Positions 1 to 5,427 of a stretch of DNA of 5,427 bases are shown here, in pieces. Both the position numbers and the translations under genes were made by a program. Under the pieces are notes generated by a model. The model did not search any database and was not told where the DNA came from. It saw nothing but the letters and a program-made list of their open reading frames with translations. The first letter of the stretch is position 1. Each line of letters opens with the position of its first letter. The stretch comes from an uncultured Planctomycetaceae bacterium (GTDB lineage: Bacteria > Planctomycetota > Planctomycetia > Pirellulales > Pirellulaceae): assembly GCA_903921945.1 (NCBI GenBank), contig CAIXSC010000324.1, forward strand, positions 1-5,427, written 5' to 3'.

Positions 1-1
1 C

Positions 2-556
2 AGTGTCGGCATGTTGGCGGTCCCGGTGGTGGGGCTGGCCTTCGGCCTGCTGGCCCTGCGCGCGATCAGCCTGTACCCAGACGAAGTGTCGGGAAAGGTG
101 CCGGCCTGGATGGGTGTTACGCTAAGCGGGCTGCTGCTCGTTAGTGGCGCGGGTTTGCACACTTACACGTACCTGACCGAATTGCCGGAAGGCTACGAGC
201 GGTACTCGTTTCAAGAACTGCAGCCAGACAAGGAGTTTCCCGAGTTGCCGATCCCGCCGTCGGCCTTGGAAATGAACGGTCGCAAGATCTTCATCAAGGG
301 TTACGTGCATCCGGGTGTGCAAGGCGCCGGACCGGTCGATCGATTCGTGCTGGTTCCGGACATGGGAACCTGTTGTTTTGGCGGTCAGCCGAAATTGACC
401 GACATGATTGATGTGCAGTTGATCAACGGCCACTCGCTGTCGTACTCGATGCGCAAGCGATCGCTGAAAGGCGTCTTGACTGTCGACCCGCGAATCGTCG
501 CTCCGGATGGATCGCAAGGAGCTTGCTACCGCTTGGTCGCCGAGCTCGTGCGTTAA
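2..556 (+). CDS. DUF3299-like membrane protein, 5' end outside window
   Basis: The reading frame is open to the left edge, and no ribosome site precedes the first ATG (position 11), so the gene probably starts upstream. Numbered from that ATG, residues 2-21 and 33-55 are hydrophobic helices joined by a short polar loop. Their pattern (VGLAFGLLALRAI, then a polar stretch, then a second helix) resembles the end of a DUF4190-type two-helix module. Residues 64-178 form a soluble DUF3299-like domain: YSFQEL at the start, the GRKIFIKGYV strand at 90-99, then FVLVPDMGTCCFGG at 112-125 with adjacent cysteines 121-122, and a repeated beta pattern to the end. The family has no established biochemical role; domain topology suggests a membrane-tethered envelope protein. 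The next gene carries a homologous domain, so the two probably share a function. The domain match is good, the start is unknown, and the DUF4190 resemblance is tentative. Confidence 0.8.
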   Translation, partial: SVGMLAVPVVGLAFGLLALRAISLYPDEVSGKVPAWMGVTLSGLLLVSGAGLHTYTYLTELPEGYERYSFQELQPDKEFPELPIPPSALEMNGRKIFIKGYVHPGVQGAGPVDRFVLVPDMGTCCFGGQPKLTDMIDVQLINGHSLSYSMRKRSLKGVLTVDPRIVAPDGSQGACYRLVAELVR

Positions 557-689
557 GACGCCCCTACCGAAGTTGATGTTCCAAGCGGATTGAGTCCGGC
601 CGGAACACGTATTCCACACCAGTTGTCCGCGGATTGAATTGCAAGTGTCTCGAAGTGAAAGCGTCTAGGACGCGTCGTCGTGCCGCCGC

Positions 690-695
690 GAGGAG
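690..695 (+). promoter_or_regulatory. Shine-Dalgarno site deciding the lipoprotein start
   Basis: GAGGAG lies seven bases before the ATG at 703. This supports 703 over the in-frame TTG at 634, which has no purine-rich site before it and would add 23 basic residues ahead of a normal lipoprotein signal. A small perfect hairpin (GCGTC-TAG-GACGC, 661-673) lies 16 bases upstream of the site, in the probable leader; whether it matters is unknown. Confidence 0.7.
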
Positions 696-702
696 ACTTT
701 CC

Positions 703-1785
703 ATGCTCGTTTCGATCCTTCGCGGCCTGATTGACGAGGGTCCCTTGCCCGAACGACGCGTATGCGGCTGGCTGTTGCTCGCGGGACTTCTGGCCGCGAC
801 CGGTTGCAGCATCGAATACAAAGACAGTGCGCCCGTGGCCGCGAACACCAACAGCGAAGCGAACTCGGCGGACAGCCGCCAAGTGGATGGCGACGGTCGT
901 TCGAGCAGCCAAGCGGCCGGCCAATCCGCTGATCCATCCGCCGATCCATCCGCCAGCCCGTTGGGCTCGCAGTCCGGCGGTGCATCGGACGGACAGCGAC
1001 TCGGCGACGACCGGCGCGGGCTGCCGGATTCCGCCCGCTCAACGGCAGGTGGCGCCAGCGCGCCGCGGTCGGCTGGTGATTCGAAGACCGGCTCACCCCA
1101 AGGCGAACCAGCGAAGAATGACGTGCTGAAGGCGGGCGCCCGCACAGCGGACGGCACCCAATCGGGCGGACGGACGACGGATGCAAGCCCAACGGCCCGT
1201 GGGGCAACGGAGTCGAGGGAAACGCAAGCCGCGGAGGGCAACGTAGGTGGACGGCCGTCGGGAGATGAAACGGCCACGAAGCCGGGGATTGCCGAGTCGG
1301 CAGGCAAACCGGGCGACAAGGCGGTTGGGCCGGCGTCTCCGAAGCGCGATATCTTGCCAATTGAATCGACTTCGCGCCGGGCTGTGGTGCGCGAGAACGG
1401 CATCGAGGTGATCACCTTCGATGACTTGAATCTGGGGATGCAGGCGGACATGGTGTTCCGCGAGTTCCTGCTCACCGACCGCGCCCGCGAACTTGATGGG
1501 AAAAAAGTTCGGCTGGTCGGGTACATGGACGGCGGCGTGTCCCAGACCAAAGGGATCCAAGAGTTTGTCTTGCTGCGCAACACTGAGTGCAAATTCGGAC
1601 CGGGCGGACAAGCGGACCATCTGGTGCGGGTACTGATGAAAGGTCCCGCCACCGCGGATTACTCGCTGAACGCCCTTCAGATCGAAGGGGTGCTGAAAGT
1701 TAACCCTTTCAATGGCCCTGATGGGAACACATGGTCGGTGTACGACCTGATCGGCGAGCAGGTCAAGACGATCCGCAAAAAGTGA
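703..1785 (+). CDS. Lipoprotein with long disordered linker and C-terminal DUF3299-like domain
   Basis: The product is 360 residues from the ATG at 703. Residues 1-34 look like a lipoprotein signal: arginines 18-19, hydrophobic core 22-32, and a lipobox-like ATGC ending at Cys35. Position -3 is Ala rather than the usual Leu, so the lipobox is slightly atypical. Residues 36 to about 225 are a low-complexity Ala/Gly/Ser/Asp/Thr-rich stretch without hydrophobic clusters, probably a disordered tether. Residues 234-358 form a compact domain with ITFDDLNLGM (237-246), GKKVRLVGYMDGG (266-278), FVLLRNTECKFGPGG (288-302) and a repeated beta pattern to the C terminus. It aligns along its length with the domain of the upstream gene, but the Cys-Cys pair there is a single Cys296 here. 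The gap to the upstream gene is 146 bases in the same direction, so co-transcription is possible. The likely location is membrane-anchored and facing the periplasm. Biochemical function is unknown. I am confident in the gene and anchor, fairly confident in the domain. Confidence 0.85.
   Translation: MLVSILRGLIDEGPLPERRVCGWLLLAGLLAATGCSIEYKDSAPVAANTNSEANSADSRQVDGDGRSSSQAAGQSADPSADPSASPLGSQSGGASDGQRLGDDRRGLPDSARSTAGGASAPRSAGDSKTGSPQGEPAKNDVLKAGARTADGTQSGGRTTDASPTARGATESRETQAAEGNVGGRPSGDETATKPGIAESAGKPGDKAVGPASPKRDILPIESTSRRAVVRENGIEVITFDDLNLGMQADMVFREFLLTDRARELDGKKVRLVGYMDGGVSQTKGIQEFVLLRNTECKFGPGGQADHLVRVLMKGPATADYSLNALQIEGVLKVNPFNGPDGNTWSVYDLIGEQVKTIRKK
931..954 (+). repeat. Two tandem 12-base units inside the lipoprotein linker
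   Basis: GATCCATCCGCC occurs twice with no gap (931-942 and 943-954), encoding ADPSADPSA within residues 76-84. The copies are identical, which points to a recent duplication or slippage in the unstructured linker. A change in copy number would stay in frame because the unit is four codons. Confidence 0.8.
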
Positions 1786-2062
1786 ACACCTCGATGGAGT
1801 TCGGTCCATCGCGTCGTGCCTCTCCCGTCTCGTAGCGAGCAGCGTTGACACTTGCATTGCCGTGGCTCCGCCGTGATGGATGCTCGGCGGGATCCGCGCT
1901 GGACGCGCCGCGGATTCGAGTCAGCGGCGGCGGGAACCAAGCGATGCAGCGGACTCGCGATCCGTCCCAGCATGAGGAACCATCGCTCCGTCGCGAGATG
2001 TTGCTCGCAGTCGTTCGCTCCCCGACCGATGATCTCACGGAGACACGGAATGGGTGGCCGGA
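1786..2062. other. Convergent intergenic region, no gene seen
   Basis: These 277 bases separate the 3' ends of two convergent genes. Open frames that cross it give Arg/Ser-rich translations, have no ribosome site and run on into the ligase gene antisense, so I take them as noise. A second imperfect hairpin lies at about 1890-1917: ATCCGCG (1892-1898) pairs with CGCGGAT (1909-1915), extended by a G-T and a G-C pair. A TTGACA at 1845-1850 has no matching -10 box. The region probably holds only transcript ends. Confidence 0.5.
1792..1811 (+). terminator. Candidate hairpin terminator after the lipoprotein gene
   Basis: A perfect 7-bp inverted repeat, CGATGGA (1792-1798) and TCCATCG (1805-1811) around a six-base loop, starts seven bases after the TGA stop. 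No run of T follows, so this is not a standard intrinsic terminator. It could be an RNA 3'-end structure or chance. Confidence 0.3.
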
Positions 2063-3421
2063 TTACGGCGTGGAGTTCGCGGGGGGAGGTCGTTCGTCGA
2101 CAAACCTTCGGCCTTTCCCTTCGAACCGCGGCAGGCTGCCCAGCGGGACCGCTCGCACTTCGACCGATAGTCCAAGACGGATGTGGAGCAGGTTGGCGAT
2201 CGCTTGCGGGTTGTCCTCGCGGTCTTCCACTTCCAAGACCAGCGCGTCCATGGCGCCTTGGCGGCGAGCGGTGAGACGGTATTCGGCCACTTGGCGGAGT
2301 TCGCGGACAATCGACTCGATGGAACTGGGGAAAATATTGACGCCGCGGATGATCAGCATGTCATCGGCGCGGCCGAGCACTCCGCCGTCGAGGAATGTGA
2401 ATTGGCAATCCAGTTCCGGGCGGGGTCGCCAGCGCACGAGATCGCCCGTGCGGTAGCGGATGACGGGGCAACCAGCGCGTCCCAACGTCGTGAGGACCAG
2501 CTCGGCGAGTTCACCGGGAGCGGCCGGTTCGCGCGAGCCGGGACGCAACAGTTCCGCAATGAAGTGGTTCTCGTTGATGTGCAGGCCGGATTGGTCCGCG
2601 GCGGCGAAGCCCCAGGGGCCTGCCTCGCTGGCGCCCGCATGATCGATGACGCGGGCCCCCCAGGACTCTTCCAGGCGTTGGCGCGTGGCCGGATTGGAAC
2701 CGCCCGGCTCGCCGGCGACCACGAGGGTCTTCACCCCGCAGCCCCGCAAGTCGAAACGCTCCTCGGCCGCCACTTCCGCCATTCGCAGCGCGTAACTGGG
2801 GGTGCAAAACACGGCCGTCGCACGGAGGGAGCGGATCGTGTCGAGCCGCGCGAGGGTGCTCATGCCGCCGGTGGGAGCGGCCAACGCGCCGCGTTGGGCG
2901 ACGGCATCGAAGGCGCTCCAGAAGCCAATGAACGGGCCGAAGGAAAAGGCAAGCACCACGCGATCGCCCGCCGTGATCTGAGCGGTGTCGAGTACGAACT
3001 GCCAGCCTTCCAGCCACCACTGCCAGTCGTCGGCCGTGTCGAGCACCACCAGCGGACGGCCGCGAGTGCCCGAGGTGCGATGGTACCGCACGTAGCGTTC
3101 GAGCGGGTAGGTGAGATTGCGCGCGAAGCCGGCGTCGGTGGCCGCGATCAGGTTGGCGGGATCGCTATCCCATAACGGGGCGAGGTGGCCATCACGGCCA
3201 CGCGGGCCCGAGACCAGTTCCTCTTTGATGGTGAACGGCAGATCGAGGAACGCGTCGAACGTCGCCAACGGCAGCGGAATGCCGTCGAATTTGGCGGTGT
3301 AGAAGCGGTTGTGTGGCAGGACTCGCTGCAGCAGTGTGTTGAGCTGTTCCAGTTGGCGTTCCGAGCGCGTTGCGGCTGGCTCCCGGGCCGCTTCGCGGCG
3401 ATGGTAGTACCCGTTAAGCAT
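2063..3421 (-). CDS. PaaK-like adenylate-forming enzyme (phenylacetate-CoA ligase family)
   Basis: The product is 452 residues, close to the roughly 430-450 of PaaK-type ligases, and looks complete. Such enzymes activate a carboxylic acid with ATP to an acyl-AMP and usually pass it to CoA in the cytoplasm. The motifs come in the expected order. The phosphate-binding loop is TSGTRGRP at 116-123. A VVAGEPGG turn lies at 234-241. HAGASEAGPWGF at 261-272 is the aromatic/adenine segment, with Glu266 as the likely metal-linked acid. YRTGD at 323-327 holds the ribose-binding Asp327. The hinge and C-terminal subdomain start is LGRADDMLIIRGVNIFP at 349-365. RFEGKGRR at 432-439 holds the probable catalytic Lys436. 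The loop has Arg122 where the family often has Lys. The start is supported by a purine-rich site. The gene is divergent from the MFS gene. Substrate cannot be told: aryl acids are typical for PaaK, but many distant homologues act on other acids, so I give no symbol. Confidence 0.88.
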   Translation of the reverse strand: MLNGYYHRREAAREPAATRSERQLEQLNTLLQRVLPHNRFYTAKFDGIPLPLATFDAFLDLPFTIKEELVSGPRGRDGHLAPLWDSDPANLIAATDAGFARNLTYPLERYVRYHRTSGTRGRPLVVLDTADDWQWWLEGWQFVLDTAQITAGDRVVLAFSFGPFIGFWSAFDAVAQRGALAAPTGGMSTLARLDTIRSLRATAVFCTPSYALRMAEVAAEERFDLRGCGVKTLVVAGEPGGSNPATRQRLEESWGARVIDHAGASEAGPWGFAAADQSGLHINENHFIAELLRPGSREPAAPGELAELVLTTLGRAGCPVIRYRTGDLVRWRPRPELDCQFTFLDGGVLGRADDMLIIRGVNIFPSSIESIVRELRQVAEYRLTARRQGAMDALVLEVEDREDNPQAIANLLHIRLGLSVEVRAVPLGSLPRFEGKGRRFVDERPPPANSTP

Positions 3422-3531
3422 GCCCGCGCACCCTCCCCCCTCGTCGGCCGACCTCGGTTAGACTACGGCCGCGAAATCCGCCGCGATTGCCCGCCTCGAC
3501 ATCCTTCCCGTTTCACCGCCGCCACGACATC
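3422..3531. promoter_or_regulatory. Divergent promoter region between ligase and MFS genes
   Basis: The 110 bases must carry the start signals for both divergent genes unless one is read from further away. Visible elements are a 10-base perfect palindrome GTCGGCCGAC (3443-3452) and a TAGACT hexamer (3459-3464) that could be a -10 box for the MFS gene, though no good -35 box is placed before it. The palindrome could be a small operator, but it is GC-only at its centre and may be chance. Region call is reasonable; the individual elements are weak. Confidence 0.35.
3431..3440 (-). promoter_or_regulatory. Purine-rich ribosome site of the ligase gene
   Basis: On the minus strand the run GGGGGGAGGG sits nine bases before the ATG whose complement is at 3419-3421. 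It contains GGAGG and is the reason for choosing this start, which also gives a normal family N terminus. Confidence 0.55.
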
Positions 3532-4941
3532 ATGAGCCAACCGCCGCGCAAAGGTTCCCTGCTGGTCATCTTCCTGACCGTCTTTATCGACCTGTTGGGA
3601 TTCGGGATGGTCCTGCCGCTGCTGCCAATCTACGGAAAACAGTTCGCCGCCGATTATGGCTGGGAGTCGCATCGGGTGGGATGGGTTGTGGGCCTGCTAA
3701 TGTCGAGCTTTTCGGCGATGCAGTTCCTGTTTTTACCGATCTGGGGACGGGCCTCCGACCGTTGGGGTAGGCGGCCGATCCTCTTGATTGGCCTGGCCGG
3801 TTCGACCGTTTTCTACTTCGGCTTCGGCATCGCCACGGTGTCTCGCAGCCTCGCGGGGCTGTTCTTGACGCGGATCGGAGCGGGTATCGCGGGAGCCACG
3901 ATCGCCACGGCGGCCGCCTACATCGCCGATTCGACCCCGAAGGAAAAGCGGGCGAAAGGAATGGCGCTGATCGGGGCCGCGTTCGCGCTTGGCTTTACTT
4001 TGGGCCCCTCGCTGGGAGTCGTGTCGTTGTTAGCTGGCGGAAAACTCGCGCTCAGTCCATGGCCGGGGTACACGGCCGCCGGCTTGTCGTTGGTCGCGTT
4101 CTTGCTCGCGGCCGTGTTACTCCCCGAGTCGCTCAGGGCGGACCTGCTCCGCTCCGAAGGAACACGATCCAACTCCGGCCCGACCGCGGATGCCTCCGAC
4201 GCGCAAGATCGCCGCAAGGCGCCGCGGTGGTCGTTGTTGGATTTCGCCGCGTTGCGGCAGGCTCTCGCGACTCCGACCATCGGACTGCTGCTGCTGACGT
4301 CGTTCATCGCTGTCTTTTCGTTCGCGAACTTTGAATCGACACTTTCGCTGCAGTTGGAAAACCTGGTGCTGGCCGGTCCCGGGCGCTCGACGGTGCTGGA
4401 TGGTTTGATCGGTTGGGCCCAGCGGCGCGGCTACTCCAGCCCGGACGACACGAAGCTGGTGGTGATCTTCGCCGTGTTCGGCTTTTTGGGACTGACGTTG
4501 ACGCTCGCCCAAGGCTTCCTGGTGCGGCGCTTGGCCGACAAACTTCCCGAAGGCTTGATGGCGGCGGCGGGCGGCGTCACCGCTTCGATCGGTCTCGCGC
4601 TGCTCGGATTGGCCGCTTATCGGGGCAGCTTCAACTTGCTTGTCGTCGGCATGGTGGTCGACGTCGTGGGCTTCGCGTTCGTCAATCCATCGCTGCAATC
4701 GTTGCTCTCAAGGCGCAGCCGAGCGGACGAACAAGGCGGAGTGCTCGGACTCGGGCAAAGCGTCGCTTCGCTAGCCCGCATTCTCGGACCGGTCGCGGGG
4801 GTCTCGCTGTTCGCGTACCGGCCGGAGGCGCCTTACTACGCCGCGGCCGGCGTGATGGCGATCGCCGTGTTGGCGATCGTGTGGGTGAGCCGGCACGGCC
4901 AGGACGCGAGCGAACCGAGTGCGTCGCGTCGCGATGGATGA
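3532..4941 (+). CDS. MFS transporter, TetA/DHA1-like
   Basis: The product is 469 residues with about 12 membrane helices, roughly at 9-33, 48-69, 82-100, 104-130, 142-165, 178-197, 250-267, 308-328, 341-362, 366-386, 402-425 and 432-452. Helix 1 has FIDLLGFGMVLPLLPIY (18-34), typical of the drug:H+ antiporter DHA1 group including TetA. The loop between helices 2 and 3 has the MFS signature GRASDRWGRRP (72-82). GFTLGPSLG (154-162) in helix 5 matches the antiporter motif. These suggest proton-coupled export from the cytoplasm; the substrate is unknown and resistance is not implied. A polar, probably cytoplasmic loop at 198-247 joins the halves. Between helices 7 and 8 there is an extra loop of about 40 residues (268-307), which helps explain why it is longer than the roughly 400 of TetA. 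ATG 3532 is preferred over the in-frame TTG at 3487, because the protein then starts just before helix 1; no clear ribosome site is visible. Confidence 0.9.
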   Translation: MSQPPRKGSLLVIFLTVFIDLLGFGMVLPLLPIYGKQFAADYGWESHRVGWVVGLLMSSFSAMQFLFLPIWGRASDRWGRRPILLIGLAGSTVFYFGFGIATVSRSLAGLFLTRIGAGIAGATIATAAAYIADSTPKEKRAKGMALIGAAFALGFTLGPSLGVVSLLAGGKLALSPWPGYTAAGLSLVAFLLAAVLLPESLRADLLRSEGTRSNSGPTADASDAQDRRKAPRWSLLDFAALRQALATPTIGLLLLTSFIAVFSFANFESTLSLQLENLVLAGPGRSTVLDGLIGWAQRRGYSSPDDTKLVVIFAVFGFLGLTLTLAQGFLVRRLADKLPEGLMAAAGGVTASIGLALLGLAAYRGSFNLLVVGMVVDVVGFAFVNPSLQSLLSRRSRADEQGGVLGLGQSVASLARILGPVAGVSLFAYRPEAPYYAAAGVMAIAVLAIVWVSRHGQDASEPSASRRDG

Positions 4942-4947
4942 TCGGTT

Positions 4948-4965
4948 CGCGATGGAAACCTCGCG
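4948..4965. terminator. Candidate two-way terminator hairpin between convergent genes
   Basis: CGCGA (4948-4952) pairs with TCGCG (4961-4965), and inside it GG (4954-4955) pairs with CC (4959-4960) around an AAA loop, leaving one bulged T. The hairpin fills most of the 24 bases between the MFS stop and the BBP7 stop (complement at 4966-4968), where a shared terminator would be expected. There is no real T run on either side, so efficiency as an intrinsic terminator is doubtful. Confidence 0.4.
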
Positions 4966-5427
4966 TTAGAACCGGAAGTTAAGTCCAAGGTTCAGGCCAT
5001 GGACGAAGTATTCCTTGTCGTCGAACCGCGGTGGCTGCGGATCTTGTGGCGGCACAACCGCTCCGCCGAACAGTTGCGAGACGTTCACGTTGGTATCGAT
5101 CTGGTCGCCGGCGAGCACGACCGATGACAGGTAGATGAACGTGTAACCCATCGTGAACTCGAGTCGCTTGGTCAGTTGTCGGCTGAGCGACAGGTTGATT
5201 TCGGGAATGTACGTTGTCTCCCGCCGTTCGAATTCGCCGATGTTGGTCCGCGAAGCAAGCAGGCCGCCGACATAGGTTGTCGTACCGCCGCCCACGTCGA
5301 TCGCTTGCGACTCGCCCCGGATTCGAATCTGTTGCAGCATCGACCCGATGCTCACCTTGGCCATCGCGGAGACCGTCCACGGACCGCGATAGCTGTCGTA
5401 CCAGAAGCCGAGCGAGCCGCCATGGAA
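4966..5427 (-). CDS. BBP7-family outer-membrane beta-barrel protein, N-terminal part outside window
   Basis: The frame is open to the right edge, giving the last 153 residues of a longer protein. The internal Met (codon complement at 5362-5364) lies inside the conserved domain and is not the start. The visible part begins FHGGSLGFWYDSYRGPWTVS, followed by AKVSIGSM, GGLLASRTNIGEFER, IPEINLSLSRQLTKRLEFTMGY and AGDQIDTNVN. This order matches the C-terminal half of the BBP7 family, putative beta-barrel proteins found mostly in Planctomycetes. Alternating polar/hydrophobic strands and a last strand GLNLGLNFRF ending in Phe fit outer-membrane insertion through the BAM machinery. No enzymatic role is known. 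The gene is convergent with the MFS gene and shows no evident functional link to it. Confidence 0.87.
   Translation of the reverse strand, partial: FHGGSLGFWYDSYRGPWTVSAMAKVSIGSMLQQIRIRGESQAIDVGGGTTTYVGGLLASRTNIGEFERRETTYIPEINLSLSRQLTKRLEFTMGYTFIYLSSVVLAGDQIDTNVNVSQLFGGAVVPPQDPQPPRFDDKEYFVHGLNLGLNFRF

Noticed and set aside
577..607. Inverted repeat TGTTCC/GGAACA and the palindrome TCCGGCCGGA (595-604) after the first gene
   Set aside because: The six-base arms span a 19-base loop with no T run, and short GC-only palindromes are frequent in such DNA; not enough for a terminator or operator call.
585..637. 9-base direct repeat GCGGATTGA (585-593 and 629-637) between the two DUF3299 genes
   Set aside because: Only two copies at 44-base spacing with no symmetry or link to a promoter; chance is a sufficient explanation.
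564..1652. Long open frame of 362 codons on the minus strand, antisense to the lipoprotein gene
   Set aside because: It has no ribosome site, and its Pro/Ser/Arg-rich translation mirrors the GC-rich linker codons. The opposite strand has a signal peptide, lipobox and homologous domain.
1845..1850. TTGACA, a perfect -35 hexamer, in the convergent gap
   Set aside because: No -10-like hexamer is found at 16-18 bases downstream and no plausible gene follows on that strand.
1845..2456. Possible small gene across the convergent gap (plus-strand frames from about 1845)
   Set aside because: The translations are Arg/Ser-rich with no domain, no ribosome site, and they run deep into the ligase gene antisense.
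2183..3175. 330-codon plus-strand frame antisense to the ligase
   Set aside because: The minus-strand frame carries all adenylate-forming motifs; this one has none and is explained by high GC with few stops.
3532..4941. Calling the MFS gene a tetracycline resistance gene
   Set aside because: The motifs fit the whole DHA1 group. The long extra loop and the lack of a TetR-type regulator in the window argue against a specific resistance call.

Overview
The window looks like ordinary chromosomal DNA from a planctomycete, most likely of the Pirellulales/Rhodopirellula type. The strongest evidence is the partial gene at the right edge. It encodes the C-terminal part of a BBP7-type outer-membrane beta-barrel, a family known almost only from Planctomycetes. 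High GC (by eye about 60%), generally weak Shine-Dalgarno sites and a lipoprotein with a very long Ala/Gly/Ser/Asp linker fit this, but they are not diagnostic.

Layout from left to right. Positions 2-556 (+) hold the 3' part of a membrane protein with a C-terminal DUF3299-like domain. Positions 703-1785 (+) hold a lipoprotein that carries a second, diverged copy of the same domain behind a linker of about 190 residues. Positions 1786-2062 are a convergent intergenic gap with candidate hairpins and no convincing gene. Positions 2063-3421 (-) encode a complete PaaK-like (phenylacetate-CoA ligase family) adenylate-forming enzyme. Positions 3422-3531 are a divergent promoter gap. Positions 3532-4941 (+) encode a complete 12-helix MFS transporter of the TetA/drug:H+ antiporter (DHA1) type. 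A 24-base convergent gap that is nearly all hairpin follows, and then the BBP7 gene (-) runs off the right edge at 5427.

Functional links are modest. The two DUF3299-like genes are adjacent, co-directional and homologous across the domain, so they probably act together in the cell envelope, though the family has no established function. The acyl-adenylating enzyme and the MFS transporter are divergent over 110 bases and could share regulation; neither substrate can be read from the sequence. The BBP7 gene appears unrelated.

I found no RNA genes, CRISPR array, insertion sequence, attachment site or phage gene, and no convincing new multi-gene system. The most interesting item is the tandem DUF3299 pair, in which one copy keeps a Cys-Cys motif and the lipoprotein copy has a single Cys at that place.
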